Part shown: piece by piece, positions 46,926-56,686 of the stretch | Layout: each line of letters opens with the position of its first letter | Position numbering within the stretch: the first letter of the stretch is position 1 | NCBI RefSeq assembly: GCF_026196735.1 | Contig: NZ_JAPHUF010000012.1 | Span: 372,001-436,000 of the forward strand | Direction: 5' to 3' | DNA from: Sulfurimonas sp. | Lineage (GTDB): Bacteria; Campylobacterota; Campylobacteria; Campylobacterales; Sulfurimonadaceae | Length of the DNA stretch: 64,000 nucleotides | The notes under the pieces: generated by a model | Database searches by the model: none | What the model saw: the letters and a program-made list of their open reading frames with translations, nothing else | What the model was told of the DNA's origin: nothing | Made by a program: the position numbers and the translations under genes

Positions 46926-48563
46926 TTAAGAATTTATGTATAAAAGCAATAGTATGTTTATCAGAGTCATTATTATAAATGCAGTTTTATAAAATGTGAG
47001 TGGTGAACGCTCTATAAGCGTAGCGTTTTTACAAAAGAACGGTTTTACATTTTGTGGAGATTTTAGCTCATAACTCATTTCAGAATAATGCTCGTATCTA
47101 AGCTCTTTATCTATAGAGATTGCGCGAAGAATCACGCTGTCAAGCCAAGCGGGAATGTTTTTATTGTATACGCTTGGTTTTTTAGCCTCTTTAAATGAGG
47201 GTGATTGAAATGGTTCTATCTCTTTATAAGGGTATTTGCCCGTTAAAGAGAGATAGAGCGTGACCCCAATTGAGAATATTTCACTTGATTCACTTATGGA
47301 CTCACCTTGAAATCTTTGTGGAGATAAAAAACTTGGAGTTCCGGCCTTTGTATTTGTTGAAAATATTTCTGTTATGCTCCCAAAATCTATGATTTTAAAT
47401 TCTAAATTCTCATCATTGTCTTTTGAAATCATTATGTTTGGTGGTTTTATGTCGCCATGCACTAAATCATATCTAAGTAAAAACTGTGACATATCCAGAA
47501 GTGTTGAAGCTAATTCAACCGCATCATCTATAGTAATTTGTTTATGAGATAAGTAGTTGTCTAAATCTTCACCATGAAAAAGCTGCATGACATAGTAACG
47601 AGCAGTTCTGTTTTTTGGTATTACTGCTTTTGGGAAAAATTTTGCCTTGAGTCTTTTAGCATTCCAAGCCTCTTTTACGAACAGATCTAAGATTGTCTCA
47701 TCATCTATCGCTTCAACAGGAGCAAATTTAATAACATATTTTTTTGTTTTTTTAGAACATAGCCAAGTCCTGCCATTTTGAATAAGCGGTGCCTCAAGTC
47801 TGTAGCCGTCTATGATTTGGTCTTTTTTTAAACTCTGAGGTATTTCTATTTTTTGCTGCTTAAGTATTTCAAGTTCATTTGCTTTTAGTACTTCGATAAC
47901 TACAGCAGTTGTGTCATCAGGAAGCTTGTCTTCCATAAGCTTACTTGCTTTTTTTACTAGAGTAGATGCTCCTAAGTTGATATCTGTCTCTAAGCAATTA
48001 TCACTCATAATATTGTATAGACCATCACTGCACAGTAGAATCTTGTCATTTTTTTGGATGATGTTTTCAAAATAGTAAATTTCTATATCTTTATGAATTC
48101 CAACAGCTTGAGTCAAGACATCTTCATAGCCATCTTCATTCATTGAGTGGTCAAAAGACAACTGATTTAATACCTTATCTCTAAGAAGATATACTCTAGA
48201 GTCTCCAACATTTGCACCATAGAGTTTGTTTCCCTCTATAACTACAATAGCAAGAGTTGTGACAAGTTCGGCTCTCTCGTAGTTGACAATAGATTCTTGA
48301 TAAAGAATCTCGTTTATTGATTTAACAAAAGTTTTTATTGACTTCTCAACACTCCATGTTTTTGGACGAATTTTAAAGTTGTTCATCAAGTAAGTAGTGA
48401 CTCTTTTAGCAGCTTGGGCACCTTTATCAGCACTGCCAACACCATCACAAACTATGGCTACTGTTGTGTTGCCAATAGTCTTGATGTCGTAAAAATCATC
48501 ACCGACTAACTCTTTACCTTTTGCAAGAGAAAAGCCTGATGACTTTATGCTGTTTTTTTGCAT
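46926..48563 (-). CDS. Bifunctional PP2C-type phosphatase and Ser/Thr protein kinase
   Basis: Fusion of two opposing signalling enzymes in 545 residues. The N-terminal PP2C domain (about 1-230) shows GDDF, CDGVGSADKGAQAA, NVGDSRVYLLRD, LLCSDGLYNIM and the metal-binding DDTTAVVIE. The kinase domain (about 250-510) has a Lys in YVIKFAP, catalytic loop VHGDIKPPNIM (HGD rather than HRD) and DFG in KIIDFGSI. A single C-terminal TM helix anchors it. Such fusions often occur near nitrate assimilation genes; narK lies 8.6 kb away. Targets are unknown. Confidence 0.92.
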   Translation of the reverse strand: MQKNSIKSSGFSLAKGKELVGDDFYDIKTIGNTTVAIVCDGVGSADKGAQAAKRVTTYLMNNFKIRPKTWSVEKSIKTFVKSINEILYQESIVNYERAELVTTLAIVVIEGNKLYGANVGDSRVYLLRDKVLNQLSFDHSMNEDGYEDVLTQAVGIHKDIEIYYFENIIQKNDKILLCSDGLYNIMSDNCLETDINLGASTLVKKASKLMEDKLPDDTTAVVIEVLKANELEILKQQKIEIPQSLKKDQIIDGYRLEAPLIQNGRTWLCSKKTKKYVIKFAPVEAIDDETILDLFVKEAWNAKRLKAKFFPKAVIPKNRTARYYVMQLFHGEDLDNYLSHKQITIDDAVELASTLLDMSQFLLRYDLVHGDIKPPNIMISKDNDENLEFKIIDFGSITEIFSTNTKAGTPSFLSPQRFQGESISESSEIFSIGVTLYLSLTGKYPYKEIEPFQSPSFKEAKKPSVYNKNIPAWLDSVILRAISIDKELRYEHYSEMSYELKSPQNVKPFFCKNATLIERSPLTFYKTAFIIMTLINILLLLYINS

Positions 48564-48718
48564 GTTAAACTTTCTTTGTGTGAGTAATCGTCAATAGCGA
48601 TTTTAAATACTACCATAAGAGATTCTATAAGTAAAGTAATAACAATCTAAAGCAATCAAATTGGTAGTTTTAGATAAACTTACACTATATAAATATAAAT
48701 AATTTGAGAGTGGTTGAA

Positions 48719-50332
48719 ATGAACCTTTTATCTAAAAATGCTCCCCTAGAAGAGTCTATAGCAAAAATGAAAACTGTTTTAAGGGGTGTTGGATGTGAGA
48801 TGACTTTTTCTCAGCAAAAACATCCGCTAGAGCACTGCTTCTCCGTCAATCTTACATCTGTTGAGGCACCAAATCATATATACTCAAACGGAAAAGGAAT
48901 TCTTTTAGATGCCTCTGTTGCAAGTGCTCTTGGCGAGTATATAGAGCGACTTCAGACAAATAACTTTTTTATAGATTTTCATCTGCCAAAGAGAAAATAT
49001 TATCCCGATGAGCTTGCGTTTGAGTTTGGCGGTGAGTACCTGAGTGATGAATTACGAAAAATCTATAATCCAAACAAAGAACTAAGTGATAATGATTTAG
49101 TGGACTTTAACAGTGACTACGAAGACAAGGTCGTGGCACTTCCATTTGTAAATCAGACAACTAAAGAGAGAGTGTATATCCCGTTAAATATTTTGAGTAA
49201 TCTTTATGTCAGTAACGGTCTGGCAACAGGAAATACGCCTTTAGAAGCTAAAGTTCAAGCTCTGAGCGAGATTTTTGAGCGTTATGCAAAGATAGAGATA
49301 ATTAAAAACGGCTACGCACTTCCAACCTTTCCCGATGAACTTGTTAAATCATTTTCTAGAGTTTACAAAGATGTCTTAGCCCTAAGAGAGTTAGGTTACA
49401 TCGTAGAAGTTCTTGATGCTTCACTCGGAGGAAAATTTCCCGTTACAGCCATCTCACTTATTAACCCAAACAATTCCACTCTTTTTGTCTCTTTTGGTGC
49501 ACATCCGATTTTAGAGGTGTCGCTTGAGAGAACTATGACGGAGCTTATGCAGGGGCGCTCTTTAAAAAACTTGGACACCTTTGAAGTACCTACTTTTGAT
49601 ATGAGTTTAGTAGCGGATAGTTTTAACCTTGAGTCTCATTTTGTAGACTCAAACGGAAAACTTGGCTTTGGCTTTTTGAGCGCTAAAAAAAGCTTTGAGT
49701 ATTCGCCATTTTTATATGATGGAAATACGAGCGAGCAAGAGTACATGTACCTTATAAATATTTTAAAAAATATGAAAAAAGAGAGCTATCTAAGAGAGTA
49801 TGACTACCTCGGTTTTTACTCTTGTCAGATGATAGTTCCCAGTATCTCTGAAGTGTATCCGATTGAAGATTTGATATATAACAACAAAAATATCGGCAAA
49901 GAGATTCGTGATATGGTTTTAAACTTCACAGATTATGACCCGCAAGATATACTCATGAGTATTGAACAGCTCGAAGAGTCTTTAAATATGGAAAAATATA
50001 TCGGTGTGATATTCAAAGAGAACTTTAACATGTCAGAGTTCAAGGCACAGATTTATCTGCTTCTTGGAGAGATGGATGAAGCTTTAGAACTGCTCGAATA
50101 TGGAACCAATAAGTTGGGACATATTATAGTGGAGTTGACAAAAATGGAGGAGATGGAGCTTGATTTTAAAGAGTATGAGGATGCTTTGTATAATATCTTT
50201 ACACAGGAAAAAGTCCAAAAAGCATTGCGAATTCTTGACGGGGATGATTTTCTTATAGATACAACTCTTCATACAGATTACAACAATATGCTGGCTATGT
50301 ATGACAGATTGGAGAGTAAAAAAAATGTATAA
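48719..50332 (+). CDS. ycaO: YcaO-domain protein (RimO accessory factor type)
   Basis: ATP-dependent YcaO enzyme resembling E. coli YcaO. The 537 residues include the domain hallmark SNGKGILLDASVASALGEYIERLQ, TGNTPLEAKVQALSEIFERYAK and a C-terminal helical extension (about 440-537). E. coli YcaO supports RimO-dependent methylthiolation of S12, and rimO is present at 30442. No precursor peptide gene adjoins it, so a natural-product role is unlikely. ATG 48719 after GAGAGTGG was preferred to TTG 48704. It overlaps the methyltransferase start by eight bases. Confidence 0.88.
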   Translation: MNLLSKNAPLEESIAKMKTVLRGVGCEMTFSQQKHPLEHCFSVNLTSVEAPNHIYSNGKGILLDASVASALGEYIERLQTNNFFIDFHLPKRKYYPDELAFEFGGEYLSDELRKIYNPNKELSDNDLVDFNSDYEDKVVALPFVNQTTKERVYIPLNILSNLYVSNGLATGNTPLEAKVQALSEIFERYAKIEIIKNGYALPTFPDELVKSFSRVYKDVLALRELGYIVEVLDASLGGKFPVTAISLINPNNSTLFVSFGAHPILEVSLERTMTELMQGRSLKNLDTFEVPTFDMSLVADSFNLESHFVDSNGKLGFGFLSAKKSFEYSPFLYDGNTSEQEYMYLINILKNMKKESYLREYDYLGFYSCQMIVPSISEVYPIEDLIYNNKNIGKEIRDMVLNFTDYDPQDILMSIEQLEESLNMEKYIGVIFKENFNMSEFKAQIYLLLGEMDEALELLEYGTNKLGHIIVELTKMEEMELDFKEYEDALYNIFTQEKVQKALRILDGDDFLIDTTLHTDYNNMLAMYDRLESKKNV

Positions 50333-51524
50333 AGAGATAGACTTGCTTGTGAAGCCTGAATTTGTCCAGGAGTATAAAAACGGATATCCTTTGATATCAA
50401 AAGAGTCTATCTCAGACTGGTCTAAAGTCACAAAAGAGGGTGAGATAATAAACCTCGTAGATAATAAAAACAAATTTATTGCAAAAGGTTACTACGGCAT
50501 ACAAAATAAAGGCTATGGTTGGGTGCTGAGTGCAAAAAAAGATGAAAAGATAGATGTCGAGTATTTTAAAAAGAAAATAGAGTTTGCTATCAAGTATAGA
50601 AAAGATTTTTTTGATGATGAGAGTACTACAGCTTTTAGACTCTTTAACGGTGAGGGTGACGGAGTAGGCGGTTTAACTATAGACTATTTTGACGGTTTTT
50701 ATCTGCTTACATGGTACTCCATCGGTATATACGAGCAAAAAGAGGCGATACTAGAAGCTTTAAGATCTCTTGTAGATTTTAAAGGTATATACCAAAAGAA
50801 GAGATTTGACTCTAAGGGAATGTATCTTATAGATGGGGATGATTTTGTCTGCGGTGCTAAGGCTGAGGCTCCCATAGTAGTAAAAGAAAACGGCGCAAAC
50901 TTTGCCATCTATTTAGACGATGGACCGATGGTCGGAGTATTTTTAGACCAAAGAGATGTTAGAAAAACAATTCGCGATAAATACGCAAAAGGTAAAACTG
51001 TGCTAAACACTTTTTCTTACACAGGTGCCTTTTGTGTTTTTGCAGCTTTGGGCGGTTCAAGCAAGACTACAAGTGTTGATCTGGCAAACAGAAGCCGCGC
51101 TAAAACTCAGGAGCAGTTTCGTATAAATGACATAGATGTCCAAAGCCAAGATATCATCGTGGAGGATGTTTTCAACTACTTCAAATATGCTGTGAGAAAA
51201 AATTTGTTATTTGACATGGTAGTGCTTGATCCGCCGAGTTTTGCAAGAAGCAAAAAGCATACATTTTCTGCTTCAAAAGATTATGTAAACCTTCTAAAAG
51301 AAGCCATACAGATAACAAACAAAGGCGGTATCATAGTCGCTTCAACCAACTCCGCAAACTTTAGCATGATGACATTTAGAGACTTTATATTTAAAGCATT
51401 TAAAGAGTTAAAAGGCAAGTACAGAGTTGAGGAGAGTTTCTCGCTTCCAAAAGATTTTAGAGTTAATGATAAGTTTAAAGAGGGTGATTATCTCAAAGTT
51501 GTGTTTATAAGAAAAGATAAATAG
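50325..51524 (+). CDS. rlmI: RlmI-like 23S rRNA (cytosine-C5) methyltransferase
   Basis: Class I SAM-dependent rRNA methyltransferase of about 399 residues. An N-terminal PUA-like domain (LVKPEFVQEYKNGYPLISKESI) is followed by a central domain with FRLFNGEGDGVGGLTID and LDQRDVRKTIRD. The SAM-binding region is VLNTFSYTGAFCVFAALGGSSKTTSVDLA, and the catalytic Pro-Pro motif is VVLDPPSFARSK. ATG 50325, eight bases after GGAGAG, was preferred to an upstream ATG at 50301. It overlaps ycaO and is followed directly by the hydrolase gene. The exact rRNA position is inferred from homology. Confidence 0.88.
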   Translation: MYKEIDLLVKPEFVQEYKNGYPLISKESISDWSKVTKEGEIINLVDNKNKFIAKGYYGIQNKGYGWVLSAKKDEKIDVEYFKKKIEFAIKYRKDFFDDESTTAFRLFNGEGDGVGGLTIDYFDGFYLLTWYSIGIYEQKEAILEALRSLVDFKGIYQKKRFDSKGMYLIDGDDFVCGAKAEAPIVVKENGANFAIYLDDGPMVGVFLDQRDVRKTIRDKYAKGKTVLNTFSYTGAFCVFAALGGSSKTTSVDLANRSRAKTQEQFRINDIDVQSQDIIVEDVFNYFKYAVRKNLLFDMVVLDPPSFARSKKHTFSASKDYVNLLKEAIQITNKGGIIVASTNSANFSMMTFRDFIFKAFKELKGKYRVEESFSLPKDFRVNDKFKEGDYLKVVFIRKDK

Positions 51525-52163
51525 ATGAAAAAATATCTTCTGTTTGATAATGACGGTGTTTTAGTAGAGACTGAAAAATGGTACTATGAAGCCAATAAAA
51601 AATCTCTTCTTGAGATAGATGTCGAACTTAGTTTTGATGTCTATATGGAGATAATGGCTAGAGGCGGTACTGCTTGGGAAGTTGCTAAAAAGCAGGGGCA
51701 TAAACAACATGTCATTGATGAACAGCGTAGACGCAGAGATATATACTACAGAGAGTTTATCTCATCACAGCCCATAGAGATAGATGGTGTTGTTGATGTT
51801 TTAGAAGAACTCTCTAAAGAGTACAGTTTTGGGATTGTGACAACTTCAAGACGGGTTGATTTTGACCTTATACACAATGAAAGAGAGATAGTAAAATTTA
51901 TGGATTTTACACTTTGTGTAGAGGAGTACCCCCGCTCTAAACCGTATGCAGACCCATATCTCGCAGGTATGAAAAAGTTTAATGCCACTCACAAAGAGTG
52001 TCTTGTTATCGAAGATTCTCAAAGAGGACTTACTGCCGCAGTTAATGCAGGGATAGATTGTGCAGTAGTTCAAAATGCCTTTACAGCAACTCATGATTTT
52101 TCCAAGGCGACTTACAAGATAAAAAAACTCCAAGATTTGCCAAAACTGCTTAAATCTATATAA
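51525..52163 (+). CDS. HAD-superfamily phosphatase (beta-phosphoglucomutase/PGP-like)
   Basis: Soluble HAD hydrolase of 212 residues. Motif I is LLFDNDGVLVETE (with Asn in place of the first-usual residue, DNDG), motif II Thr lies in GIVTTSRR, and motif III/IV is RSKPYADPYLAGM and VIEDSQRGLTAAVNAGI. A helical cap lies between motifs I and II. The substrate is unknown. It starts immediately after the methyltransferase stop, so the three genes from 48719 form one operon. Confidence 0.88.
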   Translation: MKKYLLFDNDGVLVETEKWYYEANKKSLLEIDVELSFDVYMEIMARGGTAWEVAKKQGHKQHVIDEQRRRRDIYYREFISSQPIEIDGVVDVLEELSKEYSFGIVTTSRRVDFDLIHNEREIVKFMDFTLCVEEYPRSKPYADPYLAGMKKFNATHKECLVIEDSQRGLTAAVNAGIDCAVVQNAFTATHDFSKATYKIKKLQDLPKLLKSI

Positions 52164-52358
52164 ACCAAAAGCTTAGTTAAATTATATTTGATTTTATTGT
52201 TATGATTTAGATTTATAAAAGCTTTTATTTTATCAAAAACTGTTTATTTAAGTTATGAAATTAATATTAGTTTTATTTATATGAGGGTAAACTCTACATG
52301 TATTAAATGTCTATTGTTCAATAAATGTCGGCTAAAGATGTGAGAGGATTCTTTATTG

Positions 52359-53849
52359 ATGGAAGTTAAAAAACTTAAGTATCTTATCTTAATCACTATA
52401 ATGCCGGCACTTAGCATCATTTTTATATTTTCATATGCTTTTATACATGTACAAGAAGATATAGATGTTCACTCTTCTAAGATAGAAGCTCTTGGTATAA
52501 TCAAAGAAGTTGGAAATATTATTTTTGATGTTCAAAAAACAAGAGGTTTTGCTTGTCTGGAAAAACCAAATGAAAAATCTATAAAAAAATTGCAAACAAG
52601 TAGAGAAAATATTGTAAAAAATTTAACTCTACTAAGAGAAAAACTTGTTTTGATTAAAGATGACGCTTTAAAAAATGAGCTGTCTGAGTTTTTATACTCT
52701 GTTGAAGACGAATTTTTGGAGAATATGGATTTTAAGCAACTTACACAGATTATATACAAATTTATGTTCTTCTCTCATCGTATATCTTACTCTTTTGAAC
52801 TTCCTTTAAAATCTAATCTAAATGATTATCTCTTAACTAACAATATTATTTATCTGCTTCCTGAGATTATTGAGCATAACGGTCAGATTAGAGCTATAGC
52901 ATCTAACATAAATGATAGCAATTTTACACAAAATCAAAAAAAGACAGTTTTAACACAAATAGACAAAATTGAAGAAAAATTAAATAAACTAGAAGAAAAT
53001 TTGTTTTTATTGTACAAGAGTCCAAACCATGTTGAAATTAAAAAAAATCATAAAAAAATGATAGAGGCACAAAATAATATAACTAATTATGCTAAAAGTT
53101 GGCTCTTAGATAATAATATAACTGTTGAATCAAATGAAGCCTTTGAGTTAATGACAAAAAATATTGAAGCGATAATAGAACTATACAACTCGAATTTGGT
53201 TTTTTTAAACAAATCTTTAAAAGAAAATAGAAAATACTCGACTTATATCCTTTTTGGCGGATTTATGTCCATGTTGTTTGTTATATATGTAAATATACTT
53301 TTTTATTATAAAAATAGAAAATATGTCGATAAAATAGAAGAACTTACCATAACAGACAGCATGAGTGGTTTATACAACAGAAGGCATTTTGATGAAGTAT
53401 TTGAAAACAGTTTGAAAGTTCAACAAAGAACAAAGCAAACGCTAGTATTGATAATGTTGGATATTGACTTTTTTAAGACATATAATGACACCTACGGGCA
53501 TCAAGCCGGCGATATAGCAATAACAAAGGTAACAAAAAATTTAAAAAATGCTTTAAAAAGAGCTGGGGACATGGCATTTAGACTCGGTGGGGAAGAGTTT
53601 GGTGTTTTGTGCGGTGGAATGAGTGAATCGGAAGCTTTGGATTTTGCAAACAAAATAAGAGAAAATATTGAAAATGAAAAAATTGAGCACAGCGAGAGCG
53701 AAGTAAGTAAATATGTAACCGTTTCAATGGGAATAATTGTAGTTCAGCCAAATATTATGAACACTCCAAATGAAATATATAAATGCGCTGATAAAGCTCT
53801 TTATAAAGCGAAGGAAGAGGGGCGTAACAGGGTTGTAGTTTATAAATAA
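52359..53849 (+). CDS. Diguanylate cyclase with periplasmic NIT-like sensor domain
   Basis: Membrane c-di-GMP synthase of about 496 residues. TM1 spans about residues 7-26. A roughly 250-residue helical periplasmic domain contains KEVGNIIFDVQKTRGFACL, resembling the Q-x-RG signature of nitrate/nitrite-sensing NIT domains. TM2 spans about residues 290-312, followed by a GGDEF domain. The active site is GGEEF, and an RxxD inhibitory site (RAGD) precedes it at normal spacing, suggesting product inhibition. ATG 52359 and TTG 52356 are both possible starts. The NIT call is tentative. Confidence 0.88.
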   Translation: MEVKKLKYLILITIMPALSIIFIFSYAFIHVQEDIDVHSSKIEALGIIKEVGNIIFDVQKTRGFACLEKPNEKSIKKLQTSRENIVKNLTLLREKLVLIKDDALKNELSEFLYSVEDEFLENMDFKQLTQIIYKFMFFSHRISYSFELPLKSNLNDYLLTNNIIYLLPEIIEHNGQIRAIASNINDSNFTQNQKKTVLTQIDKIEEKLNKLEENLFLLYKSPNHVEIKKNHKKMIEAQNNITNYAKSWLLDNNITVESNEAFELMTKNIEAIIELYNSNLVFLNKSLKENRKYSTYILFGGFMSMLFVIYVNILFYYKNRKYVDKIEELTITDSMSGLYNRRHFDEVFENSLKVQQRTKQTLVLIMLDIDFFKTYNDTYGHQAGDIAITKVTKNLKNALKRAGDMAFRLGGEEFGVLCGGMSESEALDFANKIRENIENEKIEHSESEVSKYVTVSMGIIVVQPNIMNTPNEIYKCADKALYKAKEEGRNRVVVYK

Positions 53850-53911
53850 AACAACTTTTTCATAAATTAATTATGTTATAGTTTTATATATTTATAAATA
53901 GGGTGTGAGAT

Positions 53912-54835
53912 ATGGATTATCAATCAATTTTAAATGAAATAGCAGAAGAAATCGCCCCTTTGTTAAATGACGGGAAAGTCGCCAACTACATACCTGCGCT
54001 TGCCCAAGTAAAGCCAAACCAATTTGCTATGACGCTTACGCTTTTTGACGGAACTCAGCACAGTATAGGTCAGTCAGATACGCTGTTTTCTATTCAGAGT
54101 ATTTCAAAAGTTTTTACCTTTACTTTGGCACTGAAATTTTTTAGTACTGATTTATATAAACGAATTTCTCGTGAACCGTCCGGAAATCCATTTAACTCTC
54201 TTGTTCAGTTAGAATACGAACATGGCAAGCCGAGAAATCCATTCATCAATGCGGGTGCTATCATTGTTACAGATACATTGATAAATCATTTTGGCAGTTG
54301 TGAGCTTGCTTGTAAAGATATATTGGAGTTTATTAGAGAGATTTCCGATGACTTATCAATCAACTCAAATGATGTAGTCTCAACTTCTGAGATGGAGCAT
54401 GGACATAGAAATCTGGCTCTGGCAAACCTAATGAAGAGTTTTAACAATCTTGATAACAAAGTCGAAGATGTGGTCAGTACATATTTTAAGCATTGTGCTT
54501 TAGAGATGAATACGAAAATGCTTTCTCGCTCTATGCTTTACTTGGCAAATCATGGATCAGACCCTATAACGAAGCAGTGCTTTATAACTCCATCACAAGC
54601 AAAACGAATAAATGCGGTTATGCTTACCTGTGGGCATTATGACGCTTCTGGAGATTTTGCATTTCGTGTAGGATTGCCGGGAAAAAGTGGAGTAGGTGGA
54701 GGAATAGTCGCTGTTGTTCCAAAACTCATGGGCATAGCCGTCTGGTCACCGGGGCTGAATGCTCAGGGAAACTCTTTAGTCGGTACAAAAGCTTTAGAAC
54801 TTTTTACAGATAAAACAGGACTGTCTATATTTTAA
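53912..54835 (+). CDS. glsA: Glutaminase
   Basis: Hydrolyses glutamine to glutamate and ammonia. The 307-residue serine-dependent beta-lactamase-like enzyme has the catalytic S-x2-K in SIQSISKVFTF, NPFINAGAIIV, and a Tyr/Gly-rich terminal part with LPGKSGVGGGIVAVVP. Length equals that of E. coli YbaS/YneH. It stands alone; whether it serves acid tolerance or nitrogen recycling cannot be read. Confidence 0.94.
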   Translation: MDYQSILNEIAEEIAPLLNDGKVANYIPALAQVKPNQFAMTLTLFDGTQHSIGQSDTLFSIQSISKVFTFTLALKFFSTDLYKRISREPSGNPFNSLVQLEYEHGKPRNPFINAGAIIVTDTLINHFGSCELACKDILEFIREISDDLSINSNDVVSTSEMEHGHRNLALANLMKSFNNLDNKVEDVVSTYFKHCALEMNTKMLSRSMLYLANHGSDPITKQCFITPSQAKRINAVMLTCGHYDASGDFAFRVGLPGKSGVGGGIVAVVPKLMGIAVWSPGLNAQGNSLVGTKALELFTDKTGLSIF

Positions 54836-54859
54836 AATCTCAATAATATGAAAGATTGA

Positions 54860-55882
54860 TTATTTTGCTATCCACAAATGAGAGTACCAATACCACTTTG
54901 AATTTCCAGCAGGTGCGGTACATGTATATCTGTCTCTTGGCGGTACAATCGGTGTGTTCGCAATAATTTCAACCTCTTTTGGGGAAATCCACTCTACATT
55001 TATCTCTTTGCCGCTTGACATGTAACACTGTATATTTTTGATTTCTTCTGCTAACTTTATACGAAGTTTTGGAGGATTTTCTCCTGAGAGAACCGGCTCT
55101 ATCGGTGAAACAGACTTTATTGGCATCTGCAGAGTATTTAGTTTACTGGTGAAGCCATCAGGAGTCGCAAAAGCTTCTGCCATAGGAAATCTGCTTAAAG
55201 CCCTTAGGTTGCTATACTCTCCAATAGGTCCAGAAGTTTGAGTAACACCTATGTAACCAAGCTTTTTAAGTAACTCGGCCATTTTCATATTGTACTCACC
55301 AAACGGGTAGGAAAAAAGGCGTGGCTTTTCATTTGTACCAGCGCTAAACTCTTCTTGGAGTCGTTGCTGTGCTCTTTGTATCTCTTTGGTAATTCTTTTT
55401 GTCCATGCTTCATCTGTCTCAGTGTTTTTAGGAAGAAGAAATTCGTGAGTTAGTGCATGATTGGCAAATTCAGCACCGCCTGCTTGCATCTCTCTCATCT
55501 GCTCCCATGACATGTAGAATTTGGATTTGTTATCTACGGGATTTGTAGTAACAAAAACAGTAAAAGGGAACTTTTTACTTTTTAACATAGGATAAGCATT
55601 CGTGTAAGTGCTGATGTAAGCGTCATCTATAGTGAGTGCTACCGTTTTTGGCGGAATAGTTTTTTTGTCTATTATATGATTTACAATTTTTGAAAGCGGC
55701 CAGACTTTATAATCGTTTTTTTGGAGATAATCAAGCTGATATTTAAACTGCTCAAGAGTGATATTTGTGGAAGGGTACCTAGTCTCACCAAAACGATGGT
55801 ACATAAAGACAACTGCACTGTTGGCGAACAGAGGCATAGTAATAAAAAATACTAATCCCAGCAGGACTATTCTCAAATTCAT
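54860..55882 (-). CDS. Secreted polysaccharide deacetylase family protein
   Basis: NodB-type carbohydrate esterase of 340 residues. A signal peptide (about 1-22) is followed by FMYHRFGE, the catalytic Asp-Asp motif ALTIDDAYIS, the metal-binding HALTHEF (H-x3-H), and SYPFGEYN. A C-terminal beta domain of about 110 residues follows. It likely acts on peptidoglycan or an exopolysaccharide in the periplasm. It lies 12 bases after the glucosaminidase gene, so the two wall enzymes form an operon. Confidence 0.88.
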   Translation of the reverse strand: MNLRIVLLGLVFFITMPLFANSAVVFMYHRFGETRYPSTNITLEQFKYQLDYLQKNDYKVWPLSKIVNHIIDKKTIPPKTVALTIDDAYISTYTNAYPMLKSKKFPFTVFVTTNPVDNKSKFYMSWEQMREMQAGGAEFANHALTHEFLLPKNTETDEAWTKRITKEIQRAQQRLQEEFSAGTNEKPRLFSYPFGEYNMKMAELLKKLGYIGVTQTSGPIGEYSNLRALSRFPMAEAFATPDGFTSKLNTLQMPIKSVSPIEPVLSGENPPKLRIKLAEEIKNIQCYMSSGKEINVEWISPKEVEIIANTPIVPPRDRYTCTAPAGNSKWYWYSHLWIAK

Positions 55883-55894
55883 AAACTCATCCTT

Positions 55895-56572
55895 CTAGTC
55901 ATATTTTTTAAGTTTATTATATCTGATTATTTTGGCTAATTCTACGGTATATTTTTCTTTAAGTTCTGAGTATCTGTTTAGTTTTTTAATGATTTTAAAA
56001 ACATCATCACTTTCAAATCTAACTTTTCTAAACTCTTTATAGGCTTTGGCTCTGCCCATCATTCTATAGTAGGCTCTTATGGAGTCTTCAATAGAGTTAA
56101 ATTTCCTCAGCCATATTGTTTTCTTGCCGTCTCTCATCTCTTTAGCAGCTATTCTTGGCTTGTTCTTACTGTAGCTCCATATGCCAAATGTATTGTTTGC
56201 TTTTGTAAAAAATCTTGAAGTACCCCATGAACTCTCAATCGCGGCTTGTGCTAAGGCAATACTCGGGGGATGTGGCTTGAGTGCAAGTAGAAGTTCTTTA
56301 TCTGATTTAACTTTATATATTCTTTTTAATTCAGCAATATTTTTAGTATTTCTGCCTTGTTTGATATCTTTTGAGACAGTTATAAACTGCTCTTGAAGCT
56401 CTTTATATACTTTATTGATAGCAGGAACAACAAGTGCATAAAACCGCTTTTTTTTGGCGGATACACTCATTTTTTTGGGAACTACAGATGCAATGTACTT
56501 TGGCTCACTTTTTTTTGCTTCAAAAGCAAAGAGAGTTAGACTAAGTAAGATTGACATGTATAAATATTTCAT
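55895..56572 (-). CDS. Secreted N-acetylglucosaminidase-domain protein (Bax/FlgJ-like)
   Basis: The 225-residue protein has a signal peptide (about 1-16), a Lys-rich linker and a glucosaminidase (GH73-like) domain. Its catalytic Glu lies in LAQAAIESSWGTSRFFTKANNTFGIW. The pattern RDGKKTIWLRKFNSIEDSIRAYYRMMGR is typical of the Bax subgroup. It probably cleaves peptidoglycan glycan strands. It is encoded upstream of the deacetylase in the same transcript. Confidence 0.88.
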   Translation of the reverse strand: MKYLYMSILLSLTLFAFEAKKSEPKYIASVVPKKMSVSAKKKRFYALVVPAINKVYKELQEQFITVSKDIKQGRNTKNIAELKRIYKVKSDKELLLALKPHPPSIALAQAAIESSWGTSRFFTKANNTFGIWSYSKNKPRIAAKEMRDGKKTIWLRKFNSIEDSIRAYYRMMGRAKAYKEFRKVRFESDDVFKIIKKLNRYSELKEKYTVELAKIIRYNKLKKYD

Positions 56573-56686
56573 ATTTATATTATATAGGTATCAAGCTTAA
56601 ATAACTGATTTTGATATTGTTTAGGAGATGTTGGTTTTTAAAGCATATAATAAAACAATAATAATATAAATTAAAAGAGGTAAAGA

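Noticed and set aside
52164-52355. Possible small gene or RNA before the diguanylate cyclase
   Set aside because: No ORF with a ribosome site and no GC-rich hairpin; it holds only AT-rich sequence and one TACATGTA octamer.
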